The notes below the pieces were generated by a model that worked only from the letters and a program-made list of their open reading frames with translations, ran no database searches and was not told where the DNA came from. Made by a program: the position numbers and the translations under genes. Shown in pieces: positions 12,802 to 24,062 of a stretch of DNA of 64,000 bases. Numbering within the stretch: position 1 is the first letter of the stretch; every line of letters starts with the position of its first letter. Origin of the DNA: Larix kaempferi (taxonomy: Eukaryota; Streptophyta; Pinopsida; Pinales; Pinaceae); the NCBI GenBank assembly GCA_027924585.1, contig BSBM01000753.1, positions 22,588,501 through 22,652,500 on the forward strand. Direction: 5' to 3'.

Positions 12802-13850
12802 ATGGTGATTGAACTATGGTGGGTGGCATTTATGTCTATGTCCTCACACTCTCACTGGATCAGTCTGCTCATCATGATCCCTTGTGTGAAGTCTCAGCGC
12901 TCCCTCTCCCAGGTTCTAGAAATGAAGCAGCGACAACCTATCAAACTCATTCGGTTTTCTTTACAGGTTCAGGCTTCGGATAGCTCTGCTCTGTTTCTCC
13001 TCTCCTGCAATATTGTTGATTCCGCCATGACCTATTCGTGTGGTGTCGGTCATGGTGCAGGCCGAATTACCAAATCTCCGAAGACTGATAAGAAAACCAT
13101 CAATAGCTATGATGACAAGGTTACTATTCCGGTTCGAAGGTTAGTCGATGAATAGGAAGCCAACCGCATCTCTCATATACTCGCCTCTGGAAAACAAGGT
13201 AATCAGATTAACTACTATTGGTTAATGAAGAACATGTTGGGTTCTTTGGTAGAGGAATTGTTGGCTAACTATAACATGGCCAAGGTATCTATTATGGACA
13301 CTCGAATTCATATGATTCACCTAGACGAAGTGCTTGCTGCTCTTGAATCCAATGTGGTCAGAGGCAAGTACTCCTTCCTCAACAAGGGCACCTCTCACTG
13401 CGAAATTGGTCTTGATGCTCCTGGTTCCAGCAAAGAGGTCTCAGAACGAAAGGATACTCTCTTCCTAGAGAGCATGGTTAAAGATACTAGCGCCCATACT
13501 CTAGGCTCCAATTTGCAGGAACTGCCTGGTGCTATCGTTGCGGAGGTTGCTATTCCTATCCATGATTCCTGTGCAAGGCCTGTCTCTCTGGCTGCCGTCT
13601 TTCTACAAGGGGCCCCTCCCCTAGAGGTCTCGTTCCCTATCCCTTCCACTATTGACTCTCTGCATTATCAAAGGGTCTAGAAATCCGAAGGTGATGCTGC
13701 TACCCTGTGAAAGACGAAACCGTTTCCTCCCAAAATCCTAGTTTAGAACTGGGATGAAGAATTCTTTGGTTCCTGCCCAAACATTGAGGACAAGCCCAAC
13801 CCCCAGGATGTAGACGCAAATACTTAAGGTGGCTCCGGCAAGCCCCGGCT
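12802..13850 (+). pseudogene. Decayed ORF, retroelement-like, product unrecognised
   Basis: A markedly GC-richer island within AT-rich DNA. Its ORFs at 12802-13155 and 13225-13680 lie in one frame, separated by a single TAG after VRRLVDE. After the TAG at 13678 the text stays protein-like, in a shifted frame after about 13705 (KTKPFPPKILV, stop, NWDEEFFGSCPN, stop). Four or more nonsense codons and one frame change therefore interrupt one long ORF. The composition and an acidic NWDEEFFGS-like stretch would suit a plant retroelement gag or LINE ORF1, but I cannot match a named family. The downstream 13860-14090 piece has no recognisable tail or LTR. Confidence 0.45.
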
Positions 13851-14486
13851 CCTTTCTGCAGTGGTTAGCATTTCAAGTTGCCTTGCTTTGGCTGAATAGT
13901 TACTGTTATGCTCTGTTTTGATTTTTTGAACTGGTTAGTCTTATGTTTTTAATGGTTGGATGTAACTATGTCTATGTCTCTCAACCCATCTGTGGGCATG
14001 CCTGCGAAGGCCCTATTTTGAATTTTCTGCTAAATGAGATACAACATAATGCACTCAGAACTACAGTCTTTCCTGTGTATATAACAATTTTTATACTCTA
14101 ATATAATTCCCATTTGAAATTTACAAAATAAATAAAATTTATTTAATAAAAAATTAAATAAACATAATGGAAAAATAAATTTAACTTATTAACCATTATC
14201 AAATTTACATATGCAATCATTTGTTTTATCAAAATATTTTATTGATATTTAGTTGAATTGCAACACCTATATTCTCTAAACCTATATTCTCTACACATTT
14301 TGGAAGCTTTCTACAACATTCATACACCTTACATAGTGAACTTTTCTCTCATTTACAATATAGTTGTTTTAAAAAAATGGATTCGTATAGTTGATTTCAT
14401 ATATATAATAATTTTGTTAATTTTTTTTGCTTTTAAGTTAATTTCAAAATTTCATAATTATAAACACTTTGATTTGCATATTATAA
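13851..14486. other. Intergenic sequence containing one copy of a dispersed repeat
   Basis: No gene seen. The segment 14405-14486 (TTTTTTTGCTTTTAAGTTAA, then ATAAACACTTTGATTTG) recurs at 17212-17291, so it is part of a dispersed repeat. Confidence 0.5.
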
Positions 14487-14661
14487 CTAGTTTAGATTCA
14501 AATCCTAGGCTCTATCAAGCGTTGAGAGGGATCAAATCTCCCAAGGTGTAAACCTCTTCTCGAAAAGCTCTTTGAGTGCAATACTTGAGAAGAGGTTTGC
14601 ACCTTGGGATATTTGATCCCTCTCGGTGTTTGATAGAGCCTAGGATTTGGATCTAAGCTGG
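14487..14661. repeat. Long inverted repeat (73-bp arms, 29-bp loop)
   Basis: Arm 14487-14559 and arm 14589-14661 are reverse complements with roughly eight to ten mismatches; both contain AATCCTAGGCTCTATCAA and GAGAGGGATCAAAT. The 29-bp loop spans 14560-14588. No protein is encoded. It looks like a foldback or MITE-type element, or the hairpin part of a small-RNA precursor. Its left boundary falls exactly where the dispersed repeat shared with 17212-17291 ends. Confidence 0.85.
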
Positions 14662-14739
14662 TTTCAGTCATGGGAGGTGACACAAAACTGGATTTTGATT
14701 AGCATTGTAAGGAACATGTTAAGTTGAAATATTGTCTTT

Positions 14740-15440
14740 GTCGTTCTACATTTTTATTTATTTGTTGTTCTGCAAACTGATTTTTTTGTTCTTCCAATTG
14801 CTTCAACTTTCTCTCTTGATACGCTCTTTGTCGATCAATATTTGGTTTTCTTTGTTCTTCTCGTTCTTTTGCTGTCAATTCGCCTAACTTTTTTTTTTAT
14901 TTTCTTTTTGTTGATCTGCGTTTTGTTTTGTTTGTTCTTCTCCATCTTCTGCCGTCATTTCGTCATTTCGTACATTTTGATTTATTTGTTGTTATGCAAA
15001 CTGATTTTTTGTTCTTCCAGTTGCTTCAACTTTTTCTCTTGATATGCTCTTTGTCGATCAACGTTTCGTTTTCTTCGTTCTTCTTGTTCTTCTGCTGTCA
15101 ATTCGCCCAACTTTTTTTTTTCAATTTTCTTTTTGTTGATCTGCGCTTTGTTTTGTTCGTTCTTCTCCTTCTTCTGCCGTCATTTCGTACATTTTGATTT
15201 ATTTGTTGTTCGTACATTTCGTACTTTCTCTCTTGATATACTATTTGTCGATCTGCGCTTCGTTTTCTTCGTTCTTCTCGTTCTTCTGTGGTCATTTCGT
15301 CCAACTTCCTTTTTTCGAAATTCTTTTTGTTTTTCTGCTTTTCGTTTCAAATCTTCTTCTCACGCTTTTGTTGTCATTTCGTAAGATTTTCTTCCTTGAT
15401 ATGTTTTACGACGTTCGACGTTCTGTATTTTTTTCTTCTT
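14740..15440 (-). pseudogene. Tandem repeat encoding a decayed Glu/Arg/Lys-rich protein segment
   Basis: On the minus strand about three diverged units of roughly 190-225 bp occur. In the readable frames each encodes (E)LTAEE-EERRKR, then DRQRAYQE-KLKQLEEQK and sometimes NQFAEQQINQNV. Frameshifts and stops separate the units. Such charged, probably coiled-coil, EERRKRxxxRQ repeats are common in transposon proteins. The first readable exon of the transposase-like gene at 35.6 kb has a similar segment (EERKKNRERMRQQRERLREE), so this may be the N-terminal part of another relative; that link is inference. Confidence 0.5.
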
Positions 15441-16834
15441 CTCCAGTTTGTCTCATAGCATCTTTCGCATGCAGATCTTCCATTTCTATTGTAGACTCTA
15501 TATCAAAAAAGTCAAACATTAACATATACACTGAAATTTATGCATCGATGAAATCCATACTAAAATTTATGCATCTAGGAAATCTACACTAAAATCAATG
15601 CGTCCATGGTATAAAAACTACATTGAAAATTATGCAATAAAAAAACCCCATCCACTGCAATCTACGTGTCCATACATTGAAATCAATGCGTCCACGGAAT
15701 AACATCTACACTGAAAAATATGCAATAAAAAGACCCCATACAATGAAATGTATGCAAGTATAAAACTCACTTTACATGATAATTAAATTCAATATATTTA
15801 CGAAATTCTATATTTTAAAAAAAATAGGTGATCTCGAAGAATTGAATCTTGGACCTCACGCCCCTTATCCCAACACCCTTACCACTATACCACATGTAAT
15901 TCTTATTATACTTAATAAAGAAGTTATATACTTATATGGAAATATTAATATATATTTTAATTTAAATTAGATGTTATTTAATTTTAAATATAAATATAAA
16001 TTTAATATAAATATTATATTATATTTTAATTTTAATCTAAATATCAATTATAAATATAAATATAAATTAAAGTATAAAACTTCAATATAAAACTTCAGCT
16101 CTCCTAGAAAAATATAAAACTTCAAAGTAAATTAAATACAAAGTAAACCTTAAATATAACATCTACACTAAAACACGATAGAGTCTCATGTGAACTGGTC
16201 ATCGCTAAAATTTAATATATGACTAAAACATTCTTAGTGGTCCACGTTAGTATTTAAAATCAAAGAAGTATTTTTAAAAATTCCACAATTTCGTTGCAAT
16301 ATCCAACCTAAGTGTTTATGTTAATCATCGTTTTTTTAAGTTTTACTTAGATTCAATGACTTGGAAAATTTTAGGTCAGTAATGTAGTTTACTTGGTGAG
16401 TAATGAGGCTTGGGCTGTTAGAAAGTGCATAATGGGGTTCAATTTCCTTGCACTCTATCATATGCAAAAAAAAAAAAAAATTAATGAAAAATTCTGAAAG
16501 CATCCAGATTAAACTTTGCCTTATGGTATTTTGATTATGATTTTTCAATAACCATTGACAAAATTTAATAATATAAATTTTCATATCTAATAATACCATT
16601 ACCATATTTTTAAGTTTAAAGTAATTTTTACTAAATTTTTTATTACAAAATAATCTTTTATTATTACAATATAACTTTTTATTAAATTTTAGTAATTTTT
16701 GACTAAATTCCATAATATAATTTTTGTGGTTATTATTTATTGACAAAATTGGATAATATAAATTTTCATCATATTATAATGTTTTATTATTTAAATTTTA
16801 GTAATTTTTAAGTTTAAAGTAATTTTTGACAAAA
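15441..16834. other. AT-rich intergenic stretch with short repeats
   Basis: From 15500 to 15770 phrases such as CTACACTGAAA, TTATGCAT(C/A) and ATCAATGCGTCCA recur irregularly. The rest is AT-rich without coding potential. A 136-codon minus-strand ORF at 16336-16746 is AT-driven (Asn/Lys/Ile/Phe) and is not credited. Confidence 0.5.
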
Positions 16835-17075
16835 GTTACATGTTACATGCGTTATAAAATCTCTCTCATAATATTATTTTTTACATTTTATTATTTTTGA
16901 TAAACATTACATGCTACATGCGTTACAAGATCTTTCTCATAATATTACTTTTTACATTTTATTACTTTCGATAAATGTTACATGTTACATGCGTTACAAG
17001 ATCTCTCTCATAGTATTATTTTTTACATTTTATTACTTTCGACAAACGTTACATGTTACATGTATTATAAGATCT
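16835..17075. repeat. Tandem repeat, 70-71 bp x about 3.5
   Basis: The word ACATGCGTTA (or a one- or two-base variant) begins at about 16846, 16916, 16987 and 17057, each followed by AGATCT(C/T)TCTCATA and TTTTTACATTTTATTA. The small ORFs here are repeat translations. Confidence 0.85.
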
Positions 17076-17099
17076 CCCCTATACTGGATTGTAGAGGAC

Positions 17100-17395
17100 C
17101 TTTCGAGGCAAAAATATCTAGAAAATTCATGACACATGGTCCTAGATATCGATTCTCTAAAAGCTTATGAAATATCATTACATACTAGGTACAACCTTCA
17201 CAATTTCATGGTAATATTTTGTTAATTTTTTTGCTTTTAAGTTAAATTCCAAAATTTCATATTTATAAACACTTTGATTTGAATATTATAAAAATATCTA
17301 GAAGATTCATGAGACATGGTCCTAGATGTCGATTCTCTAAATGCTGATGAAGTATCATTGCATACTAGGTAAAACCTTCATAATTTCATGGCCTC
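17100..17395. repeat. Direct duplication of about 95 bp, 179 bp apart
   Basis: CTAGAA(A/G)ATTCATGA followed by ACATGGTCCTAGAT(A/G)TCGAT and AATTTCATGG occurs at about 17118-17212 and 17297-17390. The spacer (17212-17291) is the dispersed repeat that is also found at 14405-14486. Confidence 0.8.
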
Positions 17396-17439
17396 CCAAC
17401 CATAAAAAAAAAATCTTATAGTAAACGCACGTGTATATA

Positions 17440-17555
17440 TAGCGTGTATGTACAAAAGAAAAACAAAAAAACCTACGAATGTGAATAATGTAGCGTGTAT
17501 GTACAAAAGAAAAACAAAAAAACCTACGAATGTGAATAATGTAGCGTGTATGGAA
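17440..17555. repeat. Tandem repeat, 51 bp x 2.2
   Basis: TAGCGTGTATGTACAAAAGA followed by AACCTACGAATGTGAATAAT starts at 17440 and 17491, with a truncated third start at 17542. The two full copies are essentially identical, so this is a recent duplication. Confidence 0.9.
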
Positions 17556-17559
17556 AATA

Positions 17560-18839
17560 AAGAAAGAAAAAAAAACCTAATTGACTTAATTCTTGTTAAG
17601 GAGACTATCCAAAACTATTGAGGGTACAATGCCTATATTTTGCAAGATTTAAATAATAAGTATGAAAGTTTGGATCGAAATTCTCTAAGAAATAAGTATA
17701 AAGAAATATATTTAAAAAGAAAAAAAACTAAATTATTTTAATGATAAGTGGTTTATGAGTTAGATTTTTTTTTTCATGCATTCATAAGGTTTTCCATATC
17801 TCTTGTTTTTAAAAAGTTGTCGAATAGACAATTCTAATATAAACTAAATTTCTAGAATTGAATGAAAAATAAAAATTGATTCTTAAACAAGAAGAAATTA
17901 TAGATCAATGATATCTTTTTCTCTAGAATAGGATCATCATAATGTACCTAATCAAGTGGAAGAAGATGCCTCTAGAAGAAGCTACAAGGAAAGATGAGTG
18001 ATTCATGAAGAAATACCCTCAATTACAAGTTTCAAGGACAAATATTTTTTGAAGTTTGGTGGGGGAAGGGAGGAGTTGGGTGTGGACTATGTTTGGGTCA
18101 TAACCCACATTCAATAAAATTGGCCTAGTGTGTAGGATATATCATGTCCCCTTTATTTCCTATTTATAAATTAAGGGGCCCTCACATGAAGTTGAGGGAC
18201 CTTGTAAATGGAATCGTGCTTTCATGAAACGCGCGAGAATTTAGTAAAACTAAAACGCACGTGCGTTTCTTTGAACTAGGCATGGGTGGGCACGAGCCTG
18301 CCATGTCAGTTAACACGCATGATAGGAAATCATATCGCATGAGAGTTATGAATTCAATAAGGCGTGAGCATTAAAAAAATGTATTAAAAATCCAAAAAAC
18401 AGTCTACTTCCGTGTCCATTGTTCATTGACCGAATTAACCAAACGCTCGAGTGATCAGAGCTTCCAACGTCGATGTGGAGAAGTGGAGGGAGGGTGAATT
18501 CAAAGATCAAGGAGGATTGGAAAGGTAGGCATTGAAACATTCATCATTGCCTCATTTCCTCAATAAAAATATAAATGTTTATATTGCCCTAAATTAAAAA
18601 TCCATATAAATGAAATTCCAAAACTAATTTTTTTAAAAATTGTTATTTAACATATGGCAATTCCTCCATACTATCAATCCCCTTAATGAATTTTGCATCC
18701 ACCTAAGAAATAAGGGATTTGAATCCCAACACCAAATTTTCTTCAATATTTTTTCCACATCTATTGCAAATTGGAAAAGAAAAGCCATCCACCATTTGGC
18801 TAGGAGGAGGAACTATGGACTATAACCTAGGCTTGCTTT
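17560..18839. other. Intergenic sequence, no gene seen
   Basis: No supported feature. A short imperfect hairpin (GGGGCCCTCACATG ... GTTGAGGGACC) lies near 18175-18210. Confidence 0.45.
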
Positions 18840-19328
18840 CTAGACTTGACTTAACCAAACCCTATGTTTTTTTTCCACACATTCTTTTACCCTAAAAATG
18901 TCCAACCAATGCTTGTGAAGCCAACCCAATGGCATGATGGATTTTATATTGTCCCCCAAAACCCAAGGGACTAGGTTCCCTTCCTTTGCAGACACACCGC
19001 TTACTTTGTTGCTAAGATGAACCACCACATCTTTTTTGAACTCCTTCACTACCAAGACACTCAATCGATGGATTTGGGTCTCATACCTAGCAACCAATAA
19101 GAGATTTACTTCATGGAACAAGTGTAAATAAACCCTCACATTCAAAATCTTGCCCCTTCTTAATGAGGCAGAGGACTTTACAACCAAATCTTCCTCATCA
19201 TACACTAGATTATGAGGAAGGAAAAGGCCACAAACATGAAATGAATTAGATACAAAAGAGAAATCTCTAATGGTAGAGGATGACGAATAACATCTTCTCC
19301 AATACCTTGGCTCTAGAAAGGTGTACAT
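18840..19328 (-). CDS. Uncharacterised 162-codon ORF, doubtful
   Basis: An uninterrupted minus-strand ORF, longer than most in this AT-rich context. It has no low-complexity bias and contains readable stretches such as VPWVLGDNIKSIMPLGWLHK and KDVVVHLSNKV. I recognise no domain and see no splice signals, promoter or related copy. It could be an exon of a decayed transposon gene or a chance ORF. Confidence 0.25.
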   Translation of the reverse strand: MYTFLEPRYWRRCYSSSSTIRDFSFVSNSFHVCGLFLPHNLVYDEEDLVVKSSASLRRGKILNVRVYLHLFHEVNLLLVARYETQIHRLSVLVVKEFKKDVVVHLSNKVSGVSAKEGNLVPWVLGDNIKSIMPLGWLHKHWLDIFRVKECVEKKHRVWLSQV

Positions 19329-21199
19329 AAAGTGCTTTTAAGGCCCCCATTGTCTCAATCATTCAGTATTAATTTAATTAGGATCTCTCCACCATCGATC
19401 ATTAATGGATTTACATGTAGTTGATCCTCACCTTCCACTTTGGTTTACATGTAGTTGTTATTATAGTATATTGAGGTGATATTCATGTTTGTAATGTATT
19501 CATTCTTGCACAAAGTTTTTACATTTTTCATTTTTGAGAGATGTCATTATAACACATGTATATGTTTCCAATGTTTTGTTTTTATTTATTTTCTAATTGC
19601 AGTGATGATCATGGATGCACATTCAGACATCCAAAGAGAAATTTAGAGGATCAGAGACATTCGAGCCTCAATAAAAATTCTTGATGATAGGCACTGTATG
19701 CTTGCATTCAATTTGGATGGAATGATAGAGACTTGTAGTAGGTTAAATGGTGCACTACAAGATATTGCTACATATAGAGAGAGAAAGAGACAAGAATATG
19801 CCTATGGAATTAGCTACAAAGAAGTTAAGAAGTTGAAGACAATAAGACAACATATCTTTTCCCTTTTTAGAGATCCACGGACGGGTGGAATCCAAAATGT
19901 AAACAAAAGGAATATTTCTATCGAGTGGTGTACATATCAACCATTCATAGATAATTGGATGGACCGATGGTACATGGTATTTGATATACCACCACATAAC
20001 AACAGGGAAATGCCTCTATATTTTCTTAGAAAGATGTACGTAGAATTTGTTTTGGGGAAGGATGTTAATTATTTTGATATCCTGGAGTACTAAGGCATTG
20101 GGATGGGGATGCCTCAACAACGTCCCAATGCAATCCACATAGATCTCAATCGCCTAGTGGCTCCACCTTCCAGGAAGCTACCCAGGCTAGATGTGTCGCC
20201 TGCACATCAGTTCATGCCACAAACGCAGGAGTCATTCCTACTGTTGGCACAGTAGGTTGTTCGACATAGCATGTATCTTCAAGGCATGTACCAGGAAGGG
20301 AAATCAGAGCTACCATATGTGGGTGGATTAGAGCCACCACCTACCGGTGGGGTAGATCCACCACCTCCCAGTGGGGCATAGCCACCACCTTCCAATGGTC
20401 AAGGAGCATCTAGTAGTGGCACTAGACCTGCACCTCATGAGCACATCCGAGAGCCCCACCCATGCACAGTATGTGACCATTCTTGCTTTGGTCCTATCCA
20501 GACAGATGATAGCTTTACTGGGTATTTTACACATGTAAGTAAATGGTGGTTAACAATTTAGTGTCATTTGTAAATTATTATTCCTTACTATACACATATA
20601 TAGATTGCTAATATTTTTAATGATTTTAAAACTTGTAGTTTCTACAAGAAGGGCACAAGGGGAAAGACATTTCCATTGATGATGCAGAGGATAGTCCATA
20701 GGCTCATGCATCAGAACCATCTGATGTACAAGATGTTGTAATACCTTCAGCGACAACAACTCACACTAAGGTAACTATTTCAACATGACATTATTTTAAT
20801 ACATGTTAGTTTGTTATCACATGTTACTTAATTAATGCTACATGATTTAATATTTACAATTTTCTAAATTTTAGGTTGTAGATCCCCCTTAAAGGGAAAT
20901 GATTTCATCTAGCGAGCTCTCCCCTAGTGGGAATACAAGCGCTAGCGTTCCCATAGAGACACAACGGGTGGAAAAAATGTTTCTTAGAATTGATTGAAGT
21001 ATATAGTACATCGGTATGTATTTCATCATTGTCAGTTTGTTAATACATGTTATTTCATTGACCGATGCATTTCTAACTACATCTGTAATTGGTGATTGTA
21101 GCCACCAACTTCTATATTTAGGAAACAATCAACAATTGCCTCTCATCGTAGTCCAAATGTGCAAAAGGAACAAGTGTATAAGAGAGGCTCCACTCCTAG

Positions 21200-21643
21200 T
21201 GATCCGGATCTTGGGAGCTGAGAACCAGAATGCTTGAATGCCGAGAGAGGAGGAGATTAAGCATGCAAATGTGTCATAAAATTCACATGAAAACCCTAAT
21301 ATTGCATAAGAATAAGCATGAACAAAAACATATGAAGTGAATGGGAGGTGAGGCTCAAAGAGGAGCCCCACCTCTTAAACTAATTACCAATAAGTCACTC
21401 AAATCTAATTAATCTCACAATGAACAATAGAAAATAGGAGAGAAACCAAATGAGTAACTTCTTATTATGAGAAGGCTTGCTAGGCCTTTATATAACATTA
21501 TTACAATGTGTCTTAAGACCATACCATGGGCCAAAACTATGTGTTACCAAATACCATGGATGAGAGAGGGTGGCCTCTCAATTTAATACTTTTATGGCTT
21601 ATACATCCGAATTTAGACCATATGCCCCCTAAAATTCGGATCA
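21200..21643 (-). repeat. 3' LTR of the short LTR element
   Basis: 444 bp with TG...CA ends, matching the partner LTR at 22996-23439 apart from about eight substitutions and with no length difference. The adjoining interior bases TTCCTCCCCCCTT are the complement of the polypurine tract. Confidence 0.95.
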
Positions 21644-21714
21644 TTCCTCCCCCCTTAGAAAATGATGGTCCCCATCATTTCATGCTAAAAAGAGACCCAT
21701 GATTACAATGTGCT

Positions 21715-22115
21715 GGTTACCAATGAAGAGAAGGGTTTTGTGTGGTTGACCCATTACCGTGGGTTTTGCGAGGTTGACCCATAACCATGGGTTTTTCAAG
21801 GGTGACCCATAACCATGATGGCAATGACAAGCTTGATTCCAATGAAGAGAAGAGTTTTGTGTGGTTGAATCAAAACCATGGGTTTTGTGTGGTTGACCCA
21901 TAACCATGGGTTTTATGTGGTTGACCCATAACCATGGTGGCAATGACAAGCTTGTTTCCACTGAAGAGAAGGGTTTTGTGTGGTTAACCCATAACCGTGG
22001 GTTTTGTGTGGTTGACCCACAACCATGATTACAATACATAACTATGGGTTTTGTGTGGTTAACCCATAACCATGGGTTTTGTGTGGTTGACCCATAACCA
22101 TGATTACATTAAGAT
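21715..22115. repeat. Short tandem repeats (about 30 bp) inside the LTR element
   Basis: Many imperfect copies of GGGTTTTGTGTGGTTGACCC followed by ATAACCATG. Several carry extra GAAGAGAAG units. The apparent 119-codon minus-strand ORF here is a translation of this repeat (VNHTKPMVMGQP-like) and is not a gene. Confidence 0.85.
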
Positions 22116-22314
22116 TTTTAAAAAATCGAAAATTCATAATCTTTGGTGCAATTGATGTCTTTCTGCAAATTCATTCATAGCTTCTGATGCATGTACTGAA
22201 ATTGAATTCTATTCAAGACCCATTTGAGATATCGAAGAGACCTTTCCATCCATATAACATACTTGCTCTGGGGTGGCCCAGAGATTGAGAAATTGTTTGT
22301 TGAAGTTTAAGAGA

Positions 22315-22860
22315 TGCGTGCACACTATTTTTGCAAACATATGTTGCTTCAGTCGATGATATATCTCAAACCAAAAAGCCAAATGGAAAACCATGAAATA
22401 TCCATTTTAGCTGACGGAAAGAGATTTCAAATGAGCTATGGTAGAGCCTCAAAGACATTTTGTGGAGTCTGTAGCACTTGTTTAAAGTTGTTGTACGTCC
22501 GGCCGCATTGTGTACAAATATGTACTACTTCAAACAAACATATCTCACAAACTTGAAAACGAAATGAAATTCCGTGAAATACCCATTTTAGATGATGGAA
22601 AGATATTTCCATGAGCTATGGAAGAGCCTTTGAGACATTCTGTGAAGTCTGTAGCACTTGTTTAAAGTTGTTGTACGTCTGGCCGCATTATGCACAAACA
22701 CTTGCTACTTCAAACAAGCATATCTCACAAACCGGGAAACAAAAGGAAATTCCGTGAAATACCCATTTGAGATGACGGAAATACCTTTCTGATGAGCTAT
22801 GGTAGAGCCTCTAAAACGTCCTGTGAATCCCATGGAACCTATTCAAAGTTTTTTGAATGT
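22315..22860. repeat. Tandem repeat, 177-178 bp x about 3, inside the LTR element
   Basis: Units share TTTAAAGTTGTTGTACGTC (at about 22482 and 22660, with a diverged third at 22837), CCGTGAAATACCCATTT and GAGCTATGG(T/A)AGAGCCT. Non-coding. Confidence 0.85.
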
Positions 22861-22982
22861 GAGAGTGTTGAGTATAGAGATGCCAAGGGTTTGTAGAGAA
22901 GCATAGGTTGTTGTAGAGGTTGTGGAACCTCTGTTGAACCCGCATAATGCTTCAAAATCTTGTCCTAATGGAGAGCGTACCC

Positions 22983-22994
22983 GCTCTGATACCA
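22983..22994 (-). other. Primer-binding site (initiator Met-tRNA type)
   Basis: The minus strand reads TGGTATCAGAGC, one base inside the 5' LTR. This is the standard plant LTR-retrotransposon primer site. Confidence 0.95.
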
Positions 22995-22995
22995 C

Positions 22996-23439
22996 TGATC
23001 CGGATCTTGGGAGCTGAGAACCGGAATGCTTGAATGCCGAGAGAGGAGGAGATTAAGCATGCAAATGTGTCATAAAATTCACATGAAAACCCTAATATTG
23101 CATAAGAATAAGCGTGAACAAAAACATATGAAGTGAATGAGAGGTGAGGCTCAAAGAGGAGCCCCACCTCTTAAACTAATTACCAATAAGTCACTCAAAT
23201 CTAATTAATCTCACAATGAACAATAGAAAATAGGAGAGAAACCAAATGAGTAACTTCTTATTATGAGAAGGCTTGCTAGGCCTTTATATAGCATTATTAC
23301 AATGTGTCTTAAGACCATACCATGGGACAAAACTATGTGCTACCAAATACCATGGATGAGAGAGGGTGGCCTCTCAATTTAATACTTTGATGGCTTATAC
23401 ATCTGAATTTAGACCATATGCCCCCTAAAATTCGGATCA
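22996..23439 (-). repeat. 5' LTR of the short LTR element
   Basis: 444 bp, TG...CA bounded, adjacent to the primer-binding site and followed by the TSD CCTAG. Confidence 0.95.
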
Positions 23440-24062
23440 CCTAGAAAGGGTGTGGATGTCCTCTATAGCAGACACACGGGAGATCCATCTACCCCTCACC
23501 TAACAAGGGTCATTGATGTTGCAGTTAGTGTCCCGTCTGTAATTGGAACAAGTAATACAAAGGTATCTATTTCAATAATTACAATGCATAGTATTTAACC
23601 ATGTTGCTATATTTTTTATTCATGCATGTCTAACTATTTCCCCATTTGGTGATTGTAGCCATTAGCGGCAGCAGTGCCCGTCCCCTTCGCTCAATCCATT
23701 GTTGTGACTGGGTATCCTCTTGTGGTGATATGTTCATTAATGACCAAGTATTTTTTTGAATTTAACCAAACATGTTGATCAATGTTGAATTGTTGAATTA
23801 ATTGAGATATGATATTTTATTTGCAGAGCATAACTATAGAGAGGCCTTCCATGAGCACACCGCAAGCATCTATACCTCGACTGGATTCTGTGAGTGTTTA
23901 TCATAAATAATTTGGCCATAAGTTAATTTTTTAAGTTTGTTAATGGTAGGCTATTAGTGCAGTTATTTGATAAAAATAATGATATTTTTTTTGTAGACTC
24001 CTAAAATGCAGAGATATCCTAGGGAGATGGTTGATAGAGGAAAGTCGGGGAAAAACAAGTGA

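Larger units (their letters stand above)
21200..23439 (-). mobile_element. Complete short non-coding LTR retrotransposon (TRIM/LARD-like), 2.24 kb
   Basis: Two 444-bp LTRs (21200-21643 and 22996-23439) begin TGATCCGGATCTTGGG and end AAAATTCGGATCA, and are flanked by the perfect 5-bp TSD CCTAG (21195-21199 and 23440-23444). The primer-binding site, complementary to initiator Met-tRNA (TGGTATCAGAGC on the minus strand, 22983-22994), sits next to the right LTR. A purine tract (minus strand, 21644-21656) abuts the left LTR, so the element is transcribed leftward. About eight mismatches separate the LTRs (near 1.8 percent), so it is fairly young. The 1.35 kb interior has no gag or pol and consists of tandem repeats, so the element must depend on enzymes from another retrotransposon. 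Confidence 0.95.
19603..24062 (+). pseudogene. 'Gene 2', copy I: decayed multi-exon transposon-type gene, split by an LTR element
   Basis: Exons (plus): about 19603-20534, 20639-20770, 20875-about 21013, 21102-21199 continuing at 23445-23562 after an inserted LTR element, about 23659-23750, 23827-23889 and 23997-24062 (TGA). Introns are short (about 75-110 bp; exon 5 to 6 less certain) with GT-AG borders. Seen features: LQDIATYRERKRQEYAYG, DNWMDRWYMVFDIPP, the marker MPLYFLRKMYVEFVLGKD, a 24-bp tandem Pro-rich segment (PPPTGGVDPPPPSGA) and a basic tail ending DRGKSGKNK. In-frame stops: TAG 19644, TAA 20091, TAG 20253, TAG 20379, TAG 20699 and TAA 20890; the end of exon 3 looks shifted. The family is unknown to me. 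A homologue sharing PLYF...YVEFVL lies at 57.6-59.7 kb, which argues for a repeated, probably transposon-borne gene rather than a host gene. Confidence 0.65.

Noticed and set aside
15839-15900. tRNA-like text (CTTGGACCTC ... CCACTATACCACA)
   Set aside because: It resembles the 3' half of a tRNA or a tRNA-derived SINE on the minus strand, but no acceptor stem or cloverleaf partner could be paired.
16336-16746. 136-codon minus-strand ORF
   Set aside because: Composition is dominated by Asn, Lys, Ile and Phe as expected from AT-rich DNA; no motif or splice signal supports it.
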